Assembly: GCA_045226015.1 (NCBI GenBank)
Contig: JBGVBY010000003.1
Location: 10,430-74,429, forward strand
Reading direction: 5' to 3'
DNA from: UBA2450 sp045226015
GTDB lineage: Bacteria > Bacillota_I > Bacilli_A > RFN20 > CAG-826
DNA: 64,000 bases
Of the stretch, positions 25,384 through 34,060 are shown piece after piece. The notes below the pieces were generated by a model, which saw only the letters and a program-made list of their open reading frames with translations, did not search any database and had not been told where the DNA came from. The translations under genes and the position numbers were made by a program. Each line of letters opens with the position of its first letter. Position 1 is the first letter of the stretch.

Positions 25384-27978
25384 ATGCGTAAAATGAGTGG
25401 AAGTGAAATTAGAAACACTTGGTTGAAGTTCTTTGAAAGCAAAGGACATCATATTGAACCAGGTAGTTCTTTAATTCCTAAAAATGATCCGACTTTGCTT
25501 TGGATTAACGCTGGAGTAGCAGCACTCAAGAAATATTTTGATGGTAGTGAAGTTCCACCAAGTAGAAGAATTACCAATGCCCAAAAGAGCATTAGAACTA
25601 ATGATATTGAAAACGTTGGTAAAACTGACCGTCACCACACATTCTTTGAAATGTTAGGTAACTTCTCCATAGGAGACTACTTCAGAAACGAAGTCATCCC
25701 ATGGGCGTTTGAATTACTTACAAGCGATAAATATTTTGGATTTGATAAGGATTTACTTTATATCACTTATTTCCCAGATGATTTAGACACTAAGAAGTGC
25801 TGGATGAACTGTGGGGTCAGTGAAGATCACCTCATTCCTTTAGAAGGAAACTTCTGGGAAATCGGAGATGGTCCTTGTGGACCAGACACCGAAATCTATT
25901 TCGATAGAGGTGAAAAATACGATCCAAAACACACTGGAATTGATTTACTTAAGAACGATATGGAAAACGATCGTTACATTGAGATATGGAATATTGTCTT
26001 CTCTCAATTCAACGCTGTTAGTGGAAAGAAGAGAAGTGAATATAAAGAACTTCCAAGTAAGAACATCGATACAGGCGCTGGTTTAGAAAGACTTGCTTGT
26101 GTTATGCAAGGAACAAAGTCTAACTTTGAAACTGATTTATTCTGGCCAATTATTGAGAAAGTTCAAGAACTTTCAGGTAAGAAATATGAATCAAATATGA
26201 TGGCCTTCCGTGTTATTGCTGATCATATTAGAGCGGTGACATTTGCTACTGCAGATGGAGAAGTGTTCTCTAACGAAGGTAGAGGATACGTCTTAAGAAG
26301 ACTTGTTAGAAGAGCGGAAAGATTTGGTAGAGTCTTAGGTATTAATAAACCATTCTTATATCAACTAGTTGATATAGTTGTATCCATTATGAAAGATTTC
26401 TACCCATATTTAGTAGAAAAAGCAGAATATGTTAAAAAACTTATTGTTGCTGAAGAAGAGAAGTTCTTAAAGACTCTTTCTAACGGTGAGTCTCTCCTTA
26501 ACGATTTAATTAAAGATAGCAAAACCTTATCTGGCAAAGATATGTTTAAACTTTATGACACCTTTGGATTCCCTAAAGAATTAACTTTAGAAATCTGTGA
26601 AGAAAATGGAGTCTCAGTCAACATTGATGAATTCAATGAAGAGATGAACAAACAAAAAGAAAGAGCAAGAGCCGCTCGTGGAGATCTCCAATCAATGAAC
26701 AAACAATCCATTGATTTAATGAACTTCACCTTAGAAAGTAAATTCAACTATGAGATCGTTGAATGCGAAAGCGAAGTCATCGGTTTATTTGTTGATGGAG
26801 TTAAAGTTGATTCATTAACTGGTGAAGGCGATTTAATTGTCAAAGAAACTCCATTCTATGCAGAAAGCGGAGGACAAATCGCCGATACAGGAACTATTTC
26901 TAATGATTCCACAGAAGCAAGAGTTAACTATGTTAATAAAGCCCCAAATAAACAACATTTACATCATGTCAGTGTTCTATTTGGAGAACTCAAGATTGGA
27001 GACAAAGTCAAACTTTCAATCGATGTCTCTAATCGTAGATTAATTGCTAGAAACCATTCCTCTGTTCACCTTTTACAAAGCGCCTTAACTGAAGTTCTTG
27101 GTGATCACGTTGCTCAAAAAGGTAGTTATGTTTGTAGCGAATATATCCATTTTGACTTCTCTCATTTTGAAAAAATGAAAGAGGAAGAAATTGCTGAAGT
27201 TGAAAGAAAAGTCAACGGGTGGATTAGTGATGCGATTGAGGAAGAAACAAAAGTTCTTTCTATTGATGAAGCGCGCAAGATTGGGGCTAAAGCATTATTC
27301 GATGATAAATATGGTAACGTAGTCAGAGTTGTTTGCTTTGGCGAAGTCAGCAAAGAATTCTGTGGTGGTACACACGTAAAGAACACCCAAGATATTGGTT
27401 TATTCGTTATTGAAAGCGAAGAAAGTGTTGCTAGCGGTGTTCGTCGTATTGTCGCCCGTACCTCTAAAGGAGCATATGAACTTCTTAAGAAGAGAGAGAA
27501 TATGCTCAATCAAGCCAGAGTGTTAGTAGGTGCTGGATCATATAGTGAAGTCTCTACTAGACTTAACACCTTAAATAATGAAAGAAACGAACTCAAAAAG
27601 ACTGTTGAATCATTATCTAATAAGCTTGCATCAAGCGAAGCAAATTCTATCAATAGTGAGTTCACTAATAACGGTAGATTTGAAGTATTAGTCAAATACT
27701 TAAAAGATAGCAATAGAAACGCAATTATTGGTTTAAACGACAAACTTAAAGTTGCTCATAAAGATAGTGTTATCCTCTTAATTGGTGGAGATTTATCAGT
27801 GGTTTGTAGTGTAAACGGAAGTGCCTTGTCTTCCATCAAGGCTGGTGACTTAGTTAGATTAAGTGCTGGTGCTTTAGGAGGAAGCGGCGGTGGACGTCCT
27901 GATTTTGCTGGCGGAGCTGGTAAAGATAACACCAAGATTAATGAAGCAATCTCTTTAGCGAAGGACGCTCTTAAATAA
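25384..27978 (+). CDS. alaS: Alanyl-tRNA synthetase
   Basis: 864 residues from ATG 25384, which follows GGAGG; an in-frame TTG at 25369 lies upstream of that ribosome site and is rejected. The class II catalytic core has FFEMLGNFSIGDYF and a tRNA-binding helical region. The editing domain has HxxxH (NHSSVH) and CGGTH, and a coiled-coil segment at about 710-770 leads to the C-Ala domain with GGSGGGRPDFAGGAG. It charges tRNA-Ala and removes Ser/Gly. Transcription is under the T-box at 25155-25361. It overlaps ruvX by one base. Confidence 0.97.
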   Translation: MRKMSGSEIRNTWLKFFESKGHHIEPGSSLIPKNDPTLLWINAGVAALKKYFDGSEVPPSRRITNAQKSIRTNDIENVGKTDRHHTFFEMLGNFSIGDYFRNEVIPWAFELLTSDKYFGFDKDLLYITYFPDDLDTKKCWMNCGVSEDHLIPLEGNFWEIGDGPCGPDTEIYFDRGEKYDPKHTGIDLLKNDMENDRYIEIWNIVFSQFNAVSGKKRSEYKELPSKNIDTGAGLERLACVMQGTKSNFETDLFWPIIEKVQELSGKKYESNMMAFRVIADHIRAVTFATADGEVFSNEGRGYVLRRLVRRAERFGRVLGINKPFLYQLVDIVVSIMKDFYPYLVEKAEYVKKLIVAEEEKFLKTLSNGESLLNDLIKDSKTLSGKDMFKLYDTFGFPKELTLEICEENGVSVNIDEFNEEMNKQKERARAARGDLQSMNKQSIDLMNFTLESKFNYEIVECESEVIGLFVDGVKVDSLTGEGDLIVKETPFYAESGGQIADTGTISNDSTEARVNYVNKAPNKQHLHHVSVLFGELKIGDKVKLSIDVSNRRLIARNHSSVHLLQSALTEVLGDHVAQKGSYVCSEYIHFDFSHFEKMKEEEIAEVERKVNGWISDAIEEETKVLSIDEARKIGAKALFDDKYGNVVRVVCFGEVSKEFCGGTHVKNTQDIGLFVIESEESVASGVRRIVARTSKGAYELLKKRENMLNQARVLVGAGSYSEVSTRLNTLNNERNELKKTVESLSNKLASSEANSINSEFTNNGRFEVLVKYLKDSNRNAIIGLNDKLKVAHKDSVILLIGGDLSVVCSVNGSALSSIKAGDLVRLSAGALGGSGGGRPDFAGGAGKDNTKINEAISLAKDALK

Positions 27979-28400
27979 TGGAAAAATACATTGGATTAGA
28001 CTTAGGAACAGTGACTTTAGGAATTGCTACTAGTGATACCTTAGGTTTTGTCCACGGTTTAGAGACTTTCCGCTTTCAAAAAGAAGCGTATTCTCAAGCT
28101 CGTAAAAGAGTGCACGAAGTCGTTGCGCAAACAGGAATCAAAAACATCGTGATTGGTTTACCAATCAATATGGATGGTACTGAAGGATTTAGAGCGAAAT
28201 CATCTCGTAAGTTTTTAGAAGATTTAAAAGCGGAAGATCCGTCTTTAAAGCTTGAGCTTCAAGATGAAAGAATGACGAGTATTTCTGCCCACAAAACTCT
28301 TTATGAACTCAATGTTAAAGGCAAGAATCACAAAGAAACTGTCGATCGCTTAGCAGCGTGTGAAATATTAGATTTCTATATTCGAATGAAAGGAAAATAA
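27978..28400 (+). CDS. ruvX: Holliday junction resolvase-like RuvX/YqgF
   Basis: 140 residues, the usual size. The RNase H-like fold has the first catalytic Asp in YIGLDLGTVTLGIATSD, the NIVIGLPINMDGTEG strand, and QDERMTSISAHKTL followed by DRLAACEILDFY with the last acidic residue. YqgF proteins process pre-16S rRNA 5' ends and may act on DNA junctions. The start overlaps the alaS stop. The alaS-ruvX-DUF1292 order is conserved in Bacilli; IreB/YrzL, which often sits between alaS and ruvX, is missing here. Confidence 0.93.
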   Translation: MEKYIGLDLGTVTLGIATSDTLGFVHGLETFRFQKEAYSQARKRVHEVVAQTGIKNIVIGLPINMDGTEGFRAKSSRKFLEDLKAEDPSLKLELQDERMTSISAHKTLYELNVKGKNHKETVDRLAACEILDFYIRMKGK

Positions 28401-28404
28401 AAAT

Positions 28405-28662
28405 ATGGATATTATGGACGAAAAACAAATCACCATTATGGATGAAGAAGGTAATCAACATGTAATGGAAATTCTCTTCACTTATGAACACGAAGAAAGA
28501 GGAAAGAAATATGTGTTCTTGTATGATAAAAATAACCCAGACGATGTATTCCCAATGGAATATAACGACAAGGGTGAACTTTTCGAAATAGAAAACGAAG
28601 AAGAATATGAAGAAGTCGAAGAAGTTTTTAACGCTTTTAACGAAGAAAACTTTGATGACTAA
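28405..28662 (+). CDS. DUF1292 protein (YrzB-like)
   Basis: 85 residues. The pattern ITIMDEEGNQHVMEILFTYEHEERGKKYVFLY... matches the DUF1292 family (the small acidic YrzB of Bacillus), with an acidic C-terminal tail of Glu and Asp. It sits 4 bases after ruvX, as in Bacillus. Function is unknown. AAAGGA lies about 10 bases before the chosen ATG; the ATG at 28414 is an alternative. Its TAA shares bases with the stop codon of the convergent ChrA gene. Confidence 0.88.
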   Translation: MDIMDEKQITIMDEEGNQHVMEILFTYEHEERGKKYVFLYDKNNPDDVFPMEYNDKGELFEIENEEEYEEVEEVFNAFNEENFDD

Positions 28663-29234
28663 TTAATAAAAATAATCATACCCATAAGAGCGGATAAACC
28701 AAGTAACATGATTGGATTAACGCTCTTTTTATTTACTCGTTTGTATATTGTGGTAAATAGCAATAACGTGATTAATAAAGCAAAGCTTCGTCTATCAAAA
28801 GTGAATTCTCCATTGATGGAGTGACCACCAAAGAAGACAATCTTAATAAATAGTACAAGAGCAGTGCTTAAGATAAGTGCTAAAACTATAGGTTTAACTC
28901 CATTTAATGCGCCTTGAACAAATCTATTCTTTATGAATTTATTCATAACAATAGCGACAAGAATGATGATGATTAAAGAAGGAAGAATAACTCCGATGGT
29001 CGCGCATACCGCTCCAAAGCTTCCACCTACGTGCAAGCCTACAAATGTGGAGATGTTTAACGCAAATGGTCCTGGAGTAACTTCACTTATCGCGATGAAA
29101 TCGGTTAATGTATCGCTAGTGATCCAACCTTTTCCGACAACTTGTTCTTGAATCATTGGAATCATTGCATAGCCTCCACCAAAGGTGAATAGACCGATCA
29201 GAAAGAATGTATAAAATAATTCAAAGAAAATCAT
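28659..29234 (-). CDS. Chromate transporter family protein (ChrA half, second)
   Basis: 191 residues, a single ChrA domain. The family signatures are at the start: FTFGGGYAMIPMIQEQV and AISEVTPGPFALNISTFVG. About five or six hydrophobic helices follow. It is one half of a short-chain ChrA pair that forms a heterodimer; members move chromate or sulfate-like anions, but in gut anaerobes the true substrate is unclear. The start overlaps the end of its partner by 4 bases (ATGA type). Its TAG stop overlaps the stop of the DUF1292 gene on the other strand by 4 bases. Confidence 0.88.
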   Translation of the reverse strand: MIFFELFYTFFLIGLFTFGGGYAMIPMIQEQVVGKGWITSDTLTDFIAISEVTPGPFALNISTFVGLHVGGSFGAVCATIGVILPSLIIIILVAIVMNKFIKNRFVQGALNGVKPIVLALILSTALVLFIKIVFFGGHSINGEFTFDRRSFALLITLLLFTTIYKRVNKKSVNPIMLLGLSALMGMIIFIN

Positions 29235-29821
29235 TTTATGTCTCCTTTCTTTTTGTTAAGAGCGGTAAGGGTAATTCCAACAACAATGCCTAATAAAATT
29301 AGGCATAAAGAAGTATATTTAAAACCAATATCAAAGATAGAGAGGGTAATTGAAGTTGCTAAAGCAGCAACAAATAAAACAATTCCAATAAAATTAACTT
29401 TCACGTTTTTCTTAAGCTTTATAACTGCGTTTAAGAGTAATAACACAACTCCAACTTTTAATCCTTTAAAAGCGGCTTGGATAACTTTCCACTGCATAAA
29501 GTCCTTATAGAAATAGGAGATAACAAAGATAATCACAAAGGAAGGAATTGATAAGCCGATCGTAGCGAATATACTTCCTAGTACCCCTCCAACCTTATAT
29601 CCAACATATGTTGCGGTATTAATTGCAATTGGTCCTGGGGTGGTTTCGCTGATCGCTAAAATATCAAGGATTTCCATCTCACTAATCCATTTTCTTTTTT
29701 TGGTGACTTCCTCTTCAATAATTGGAATCATCGCGTAGCCTCCACCAAAGGTGAAAGCCCCAACTTTCATAAAAGTTAGGAATAGAGTTAATAACTTTAT
29801 AATGTAATTATCTTTCTTCAT
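29231..29821 (-). CDS. Chromate transporter family protein (ChrA half, first)
   Basis: 196 residues from ATG 29819-29821. An in-frame GTG two codons upstream would lie before the predicted transcription start and is not used. The signatures FTFGGGYAMIPIIEEEV and AISETTPGPIAINTATYVG repeat those of its partner, so the pair is an old tandem duplication of one domain. About six membrane helices. On the minus strand TATAAT lies 9 bases before the ATG with no Shine-Dalgarno. Together with the next gene it forms one two-gene operon. Confidence 0.86.
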   Translation of the reverse strand: MKKDNYIIKLLTLFLTFMKVGAFTFGGGYAMIPIIEEEVTKKRKWISEMEILDILAISETTPGPIAINTATYVGYKVGGVLGSIFATIGLSIPSFVIIFVISYFYKDFMQWKVIQAAFKGLKVGVVLLLLNAVIKLKKNVKVNFIGIVLFVAALATSITLSIFDIGFKYTSLCLILLGIVVGITLTALNKKKGDIK

Positions 29822-29830
29822 CGCCACTCA

Positions 29831-29836
29831 ATTATA
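29831..29836 (-). promoter_or_regulatory. -10 box of the ChrA pair
   Basis: TATAAT read on the minus strand, 9 bases before the ATG. The predicted leader is only about 3 bases. The -35 region is AT-rich without a good match. Confidence 0.45.
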
Positions 29837-29876
29837 TAAGAATAACGTTTATAAATAAAATCATTATAATAATTAT

Positions 29877-29905
29877 TGGATTATATCATTCATTATTGAT
29901 ATAAT
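29877..29905 (+). promoter_or_regulatory. greA promoter
   Basis: TTGGAT (29877-29882) and TATAAT (29900-29905), 17 bases between them. A leader of about 23 bases follows, with the ribosome site AAGAGG. Confidence 0.65.
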
Positions 29906-29934
29906 ATCGCATGGATTTAAAAGAGGTATAACTC

Positions 29935-30414
29935 ATGGCAGATAAAATTAAATTAACAAAAGCTGGTAAAGAAGCTCTTGAAAAAGAATTAAGATATTTA
30001 ATCGATGAAGCTCGTGAAGACGTTAAAAAACAATTAGCAGAAGCACGTGCGCAAGGTGACTTAAGTGAAAACGCCGACTACGATGCTGCTAGAAATAGAC
30101 AAGCTGAAGTTGAAGGTAGAATCAAAGAAATCGAATCAATTCTTTCTAACGCTGAATTAATTGATGATGAAAAAGGTTCAAAAAGAAAAGAAGGTAAAGT
30201 TGCCTTAGGTTCAACTGTTACCATTAAATTCTTAGAAAATGGTAAAGAAGCCCAATACATGATTGTTGGTACTGTCGAAAGCAATCCATTCAGCAACAAG
30301 ATTTCTAACGTCTGTCCATTAGGCGAAGCATTAATCGGAAAAGTCGCTGGCGATGTTGTTGAAGTCAAGGCGAAAAAGACCTATAAAGTCGAAATCGTCA
30401 AAGTTGGCGCTTAA
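29935..30414 (+). CDS. greA: Transcription elongation factor GreA
   Basis: 159 residues, normal GreA. The N-terminal antiparallel coiled coil carries the signature EARAQGDLSENADYDAARNRQ (given here as parts EARAQGDLSEN and ADYDAARNRQ), with the acidic residues that reach the polymerase active site. The C-terminal FKBP-like domain has VALGSTVTI and SPLG-type loops (here VCPLGEALIGKVAGD). It rescues backtracked RNA polymerase. The ribosome site is AAGAGG. It is monocistronic, with its own promoter and terminator. Confidence 0.96.
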   Translation: MADKIKLTKAGKEALEKELRYLIDEAREDVKKQLAEARAQGDLSENADYDAARNRQAEVEGRIKEIESILSNAELIDDEKGSKRKEGKVALGSTVTIKFLENGKEAQYMIVGTVESNPFSNKISNVCPLGEALIGKVAGDVVEVKAKKTYKVEIVKVGA

Positions 30415-30426
30415 TCAAGAAAAGAG

Positions 30427-30447
30427 AAGACCCTTATGGGTCTTTTA
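30427..30447 (+). terminator. Intrinsic terminator after greA
   Basis: AAGACCC (30427-30433) pairs with GGGTCTT (30438-30444) around TTAT, followed by TTAATTTTTTT. The stem is the same as the one after dnaJ at 49693. Confidence 0.8.
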
Positions 30448-30467
30448 ATTTTTTTAAAATTTTCAGA

Positions 30468-30508
30468 CAAAAAAATCGAAAAACCTCCCTATTAAAATAA
30501 TGAGGAGG
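30468..30508 (+). promoter_or_regulatory. Shared 41-bp promoter-like module, copy 1 (comEA)
   Basis: Block 1 is CAAAAAAATCG (30468-30478). Block 2 contains CCTATT, AAATA and TGAGG (30488-30505). The module at 49745-49785 matches it without gaps at 31 of 41 positions, including all 11 of block 1. It ends in the comEA Shine-Dalgarno GAGGAGG. No ordinary -35/-10 pair is visible, so an alternative sigma factor or a competence activator is a reasonable guess. Confidence 0.6.
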
Positions 30509-30515
30509 ATTTTTT

Positions 30516-31046
30516 ATGATCAAAATCATCTTAGGTGTTGTCTTAGTGACTATCGCTGTTATTACCACATTCTTGGTTCTCGATCCAAGTGTCGGAGTTC
30601 AAACAGTAGCCCCTATGGCAGAAGTAGCACCAACATTTATCGCCTATATTGACGGAGAGGTAGTCAAAGCCGATAAGTACACAATGGCAGAAGGCTCATT
30701 ATTAAAGGATTTAATAGCCGCTGCTGGAGGTTTGAGTAATAACGCAGACGAAAGAGCGTTCTATGAAGACGCGGTTATTACTGCTGGCCAAACCTATTAC
30801 ATTGCCTCTAAATACGACTTAAATGACTTATGTAGTATGAGTGAAATCGAGAAAGTTAATGTTAACGTTGATGACGCTGAGACTTTAGCAACTGTTAACG
30901 GCATTAGTACTACAATTGCAAACTCAATCATCACATATCGTGATGAAAACGGTTTATTCTCTACCCTTGAGCAATTACTTGAGGTTCATGGAATCGGTAA
31001 CGCGACATATCGAAAGATACGTAACTATGTAATTTTACACGCGTGA
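30516..31046 (+). CDS. comEA: Competence protein ComEA
   Basis: 176 residues. An N-terminal membrane anchor (IILGVVLVTIAVITTFLVL), then a SLBB-like segment (FIAYIDGEVVKADKYTMAEG...LIAAAGGL), and at the C-terminus a helix-hairpin-helix DNA-binding domain (VNVDDAETLATVNGI and LLEVHGIGNATYRKIRNY). It is the external DNA receptor of natural transformation. It has GAGGAGG 7 bases before the ATG and overlaps comEC by 4 bases (GTGA). comEB, which lies between them in Bacillus, is absent. It is transcribed from the unusual module at 30468. Confidence 0.95.
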   Translation: MIKIILGVVLVTIAVITTFLVLDPSVGVQTVAPMAEVAPTFIAYIDGEVVKADKYTMAEGSLLKDLIAAAGGLSNNADERAFYEDAVITAGQTYYIASKYDLNDLCSMSEIEKVNVNVDDAETLATVNGISTTIANSIITYRDENGLFSTLEQLLEVHGIGNATYRKIRNYVILHA

Positions 31047-33040
31047 TTATCTTATTTCTTTTCCTATCCTTATTTCTTGGACTAAATACTAGATATACAT
31101 TAGTTATTGGGATAATAGGAATCATAGTCTTATTATTCTTTGTATTTAAAAGATTTGGTAAGAAAGTTGCTTCTATCTCCCTGGTGTTCTTCCTTTTTGG
31201 AGTTTGTGTTTCTTTTGTAAATATCGATATCCACAAAAATGAATATCAGGGAATGGTGGTAGAAGTTAAAGACAATTATTTTGTGTTTTCTTCCTCTTTA
31301 GAAAAGATGTATGTATATGAACAAGACCATTCTCATGAAATAGGAGATATCCTTCATATTGTTGGGTATAAAAAAGAACTAGCTTTTAACCATTTAGAAT
31401 CTGAATTTGATTTTAAAGACTATTTAAATAAGAAAGGCATTAAATACCAATTAGAATATAAGTCAATAGAGGTTAAATACTCTAACTTCATCAAGGTCAA
31501 TTATTTAAGAAAGAAATTCTTGTCCAATTTTGATAGTAAAACAGCTTCTGTTGTATCTTCTTTGTTATTTGGAATAAGCAAAGATAGTGAATATATCGAT
31601 CTAGGTCGGGATTTACAAATTGTTAGGATAATTTCCAACACTGGTATTTATCTTTCCCTAATTTATAAAATCATCAATTTCTTTATCTCAAAGATATTTA
31701 AAAAGAAGAAGATTAATGAGCCGCTTTCTATATTAATAATGTCACCGTTATTAGTGTTTTCTTTCCCTAAATTCGCGGTAAGTAAATTCTTTGTATTAAA
31801 GGGGTTTAGATTCGCTAATCAGGGACTATTAAAAAAACGGTTTAACTATTTAGAGCTACTATCAATAAGTGCGATATGCTTTCTTCTTTTGGATCCTAAT
31901 TTAGCAAGGCAAGATTCATTTCTATTATGTTACTCTATACCGATTATCTATTTATTAATAAATAGTTCATTTCACTTTAAGAAGAAATGGGTTAAAGGAG
32001 CGTTTGGTTTAATTTCTATTTATTTGTTATGTATTCCGTTAATAATCAACTATTATTCTGAAATATCTGTCTTTTCACTTATTTATCAGATTATCTTTGC
32101 TCCTTTGTTCACGTTCTTATATCTTTTGTCCTTATTATCATTTGTTGGGATACCTATTTATAGCTTTATTGGTAGTTACACATCGTTGATTTATAGTTGG
32201 CTAACCGCACTTAGTAAAATAAGCCCTGTTGTGTTTACCGGAACGATAAGTGACATAGGGGTAGCGTTATATGAGTTTATATATTTATTATGTTTGTATT
32301 TCTTATCAATTAGATTAAAACCGTTAAGTAAAGTATCGGTTCTAATTTATTCTTGTTTTATTCTCTATTTCGCTATTCCATTTCAATCATTCAAACAATT
32401 TGTGTCTTTCATAAATGTAGGTCAAGGAGACTCGACATTAATTTGCTATCGAAACACAACTGTTTTAATCGATACGGGAGGTAACAAAACCAAAGATATT
32501 GCTACTGAAGTATTGATTCCATATTTTAAAAAGCATCAAATTTATAAGATTGATGTACTCATAACCACTCATGATGATTATGACCATTCAGGAGCGGTCA
32601 CGTCTTTGATTAATAATTTCAACGTAAATTCTTATATTACTGATTACAAAAACTTCCCGTTAACTATCAATAACCTAACGTTAGTGAACTATAACAATTA
32701 CCCATCTTTATGGGAAGAGGAGAACGATCGTTCGTTGGTCATAGGTTTTAATCTTAATCACAAAGATTATTTAGTGATGGGGGACGCTCCTATTAAGATT
32801 GAAAACGCCATCATGAATGGTCACAAATACATACCATGTGACATATTAAAAGTTGGACATCACGGATCTAAAACAAGCACAAGTGAAAAATTTACAAAAT
32901 TTTTACATCCAAAAATTGGAGTGATTAGCTGTGGTAAAAACAACATATATCATCATCCTCATAATGAAGTGATTGCAATCTTAAATAAGTATCACGTCGA
33001 GATAAGAAGAACTGATTTAGAAAGTACAATTACTTTTTGA
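31043..33040 (+). CDS. comEC: Competence protein ComEC (DNA uptake channel)
   Basis: 665 residues, GTG start overlapping the comEA stop. Two N-terminal hydrophobic helices and an OB-like soluble part (about 60-150) precede a multi-helix Competence domain. The C-terminal metallo-beta-lactamase domain has VGQGDSTLI, TTHDDYDHSGAV and VGHHGSKTS. It forms the inner-membrane channel and probably degrades the non-transported strand. Length is slightly short compared with Bacillus ComEC (about 776). The last bases contain the -35 of the holA promoter. It is more AT-rich than its neighbours, which is usual for this gene. Confidence 0.93.
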   Translation: MIILFLFLSLFLGLNTRYTLVIGIIGIIVLLFFVFKRFGKKVASISLVFFLFGVCVSFVNIDIHKNEYQGMVVEVKDNYFVFSSSLEKMYVYEQDHSHEIGDILHIVGYKKELAFNHLESEFDFKDYLNKKGIKYQLEYKSIEVKYSNFIKVNYLRKKFLSNFDSKTASVVSSLLFGISKDSEYIDLGRDLQIVRIISNTGIYLSLIYKIINFFISKIFKKKKINEPLSILIMSPLLVFSFPKFAVSKFFVLKGFRFANQGLLKKRFNYLELLSISAICFLLLDPNLARQDSFLLCYSIPIIYLLINSSFHFKKKWVKGAFGLISIYLLCIPLIINYYSEISVFSLIYQIIFAPLFTFLYLLSLLSFVGIPIYSFIGSYTSLIYSWLTALSKISPVVFTGTISDIGVALYEFIYLLCLYFLSIRLKPLSKVSVLIYSCFILYFAIPFQSFKQFVSFINVGQGDSTLICYRNTTVLIDTGGNKTKDIATEVLIPYFKKHQIYKIDVLITTHDDYDHSGAVTSLINNFNVNSYITDYKNFPLTINNLTLVNYNNYPSLWEEENDRSLVIGFNLNHKDYLVMGDAPIKIENAIMNGHKYIPCDILKVGHHGSKTSTSEKFTKFLHPKIGVISCGKNNIYHHPHNEVIAILNKYHVEIRRTDLESTITF

Positions 33041-33067
33041 CAGTTATTCTGCCAAAAAGATTATAAT
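33037..33067 (+). promoter_or_regulatory. holA promoter
   Basis: TTGACA (33037-33042) overlaps the comEC stop codon, and TATAAT is at 33062-33067, with a 19-base spacer. The ATG follows the -10 by 9 bases with no Shine-Dalgarno, so the mRNA is nearly leaderless. Confidence 0.65.
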
Positions 33068-33076
33068 AGTAGTGAT

Positions 33077-34054
33077 ATGATTTGTTTAATATACGGAAAT
33101 CAAGGTCCAACAGTAAAATCACAAATAAAAAAGATTGGTGAAGCTTTTCTTAATGGAGAACATCCTGACGAACTCAACTTCATCAAATTGGATGGAAATA
33201 ACTTTTTAGTTCAAGACGCTGTTGATGAATGCCAGTATGTTGCTTTGGGTTATGAAAAGAAGGTTGTCTCTTTAGAGAACTGTTATTTCTTATTAAAACC
33301 AAAACCAAAAAATAAAATAGATTCAGATCAAGATTATGACACGCTTTTAGATTTTGTTTCTAATGGCGGTGTTGATGATAGTCTATTCATTCTTTCAGTC
33401 ACTTCGTCTTCTGTTGATGATAAGAGTGCTCTTTTTAAAACAATAAAAGAGAAAGGAAAAGTAGTGGAAATTACCGATCCTGACGAAAAGGGATGGAACG
33501 AATATGTTAAAACATATTTGCAAAAGAAAGAGATAACTATTGATCGCGATGCGATTATGGAACTTGCCAACAGGACTGATGGTGATGTTGGATTATTTAA
33601 AAATAGTGTACAAGTATTAACTTTATACACTGATCATATTCACTATAACGACGTTATCAAAATGGTGCCACGCCCATTAGAAGATAATACATTCCTTATT
33701 TTCAATTTGTTATTAGACGGCAAGAACGCCGAAGCTATTAGTCTATATAAAGATTTAAAGATTAATGGAGCAAGACCAGAAACTTTAATCTCTCAACTTG
33801 CTAATCAATTTAGACTTTTAAGCCAGGTCGCTTATTTAGTGAGAAAAAGAGTTCCTAAGGATGATATTGCGGATGAGCTTAAAATTAAGCCGGGAAGAGT
33901 CTTTATTCTTTCTAAACTCGCATATTCCATCTCTGAGAACACTCTTCATAAAACTCTTGATGAGTTATATCAGTTAGATTACGACATAAAAAGCGGTCAA
34001 GTTGACCGCAATTATGCTTTTGAATTATTTTTGCTAAAATTTAAAACGCAATAA
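33077..34054 (+). CDS. holA: DNA polymerase III subunit delta
   Basis: 325 residues. The start MICLIYGNQGPTVKSQI matches the usual opening of HolA (MIYLLYGxE...). The middle contains the AAA+-like remnant and the C-terminal helical collar (ETLISQLANQFRLLSQVAYLV, VFILSKLAYSISENTLHKTLDEL). It is the wrench subunit that opens the beta clamp. comEC-holA-rpsT order is conserved in Bacilli. It converges on rpsT with only 6 bases between. Confidence 0.93.
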   Translation: MICLIYGNQGPTVKSQIKKIGEAFLNGEHPDELNFIKLDGNNFLVQDAVDECQYVALGYEKKVVSLENCYFLLKPKPKNKIDSDQDYDTLLDFVSNGGVDDSLFILSVTSSSVDDKSALFKTIKEKGKVVEITDPDEKGWNEYVKTYLQKKEITIDRDAIMELANRTDGDVGLFKNSVQVLTLYTDHIHYNDVIKMVPRPLEDNTFLIFNLLLDGKNAEAISLYKDLKINGARPETLISQLANQFRLLSQVAYLVRKRVPKDDIADELKIKPGRVFILSKLAYSISENTLHKTLDELYQLDYDIKSGQVDRNYAFELFLLKFKTQ

Positions 34055-34060
34055 AATAAA

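Noticed and set aside
28659..29821. ChrA pair as one frameshifted gene
   Set aside because: Each half has its own complete signature set and a clean ATGA overlap; split ChrA pairs are a known form.
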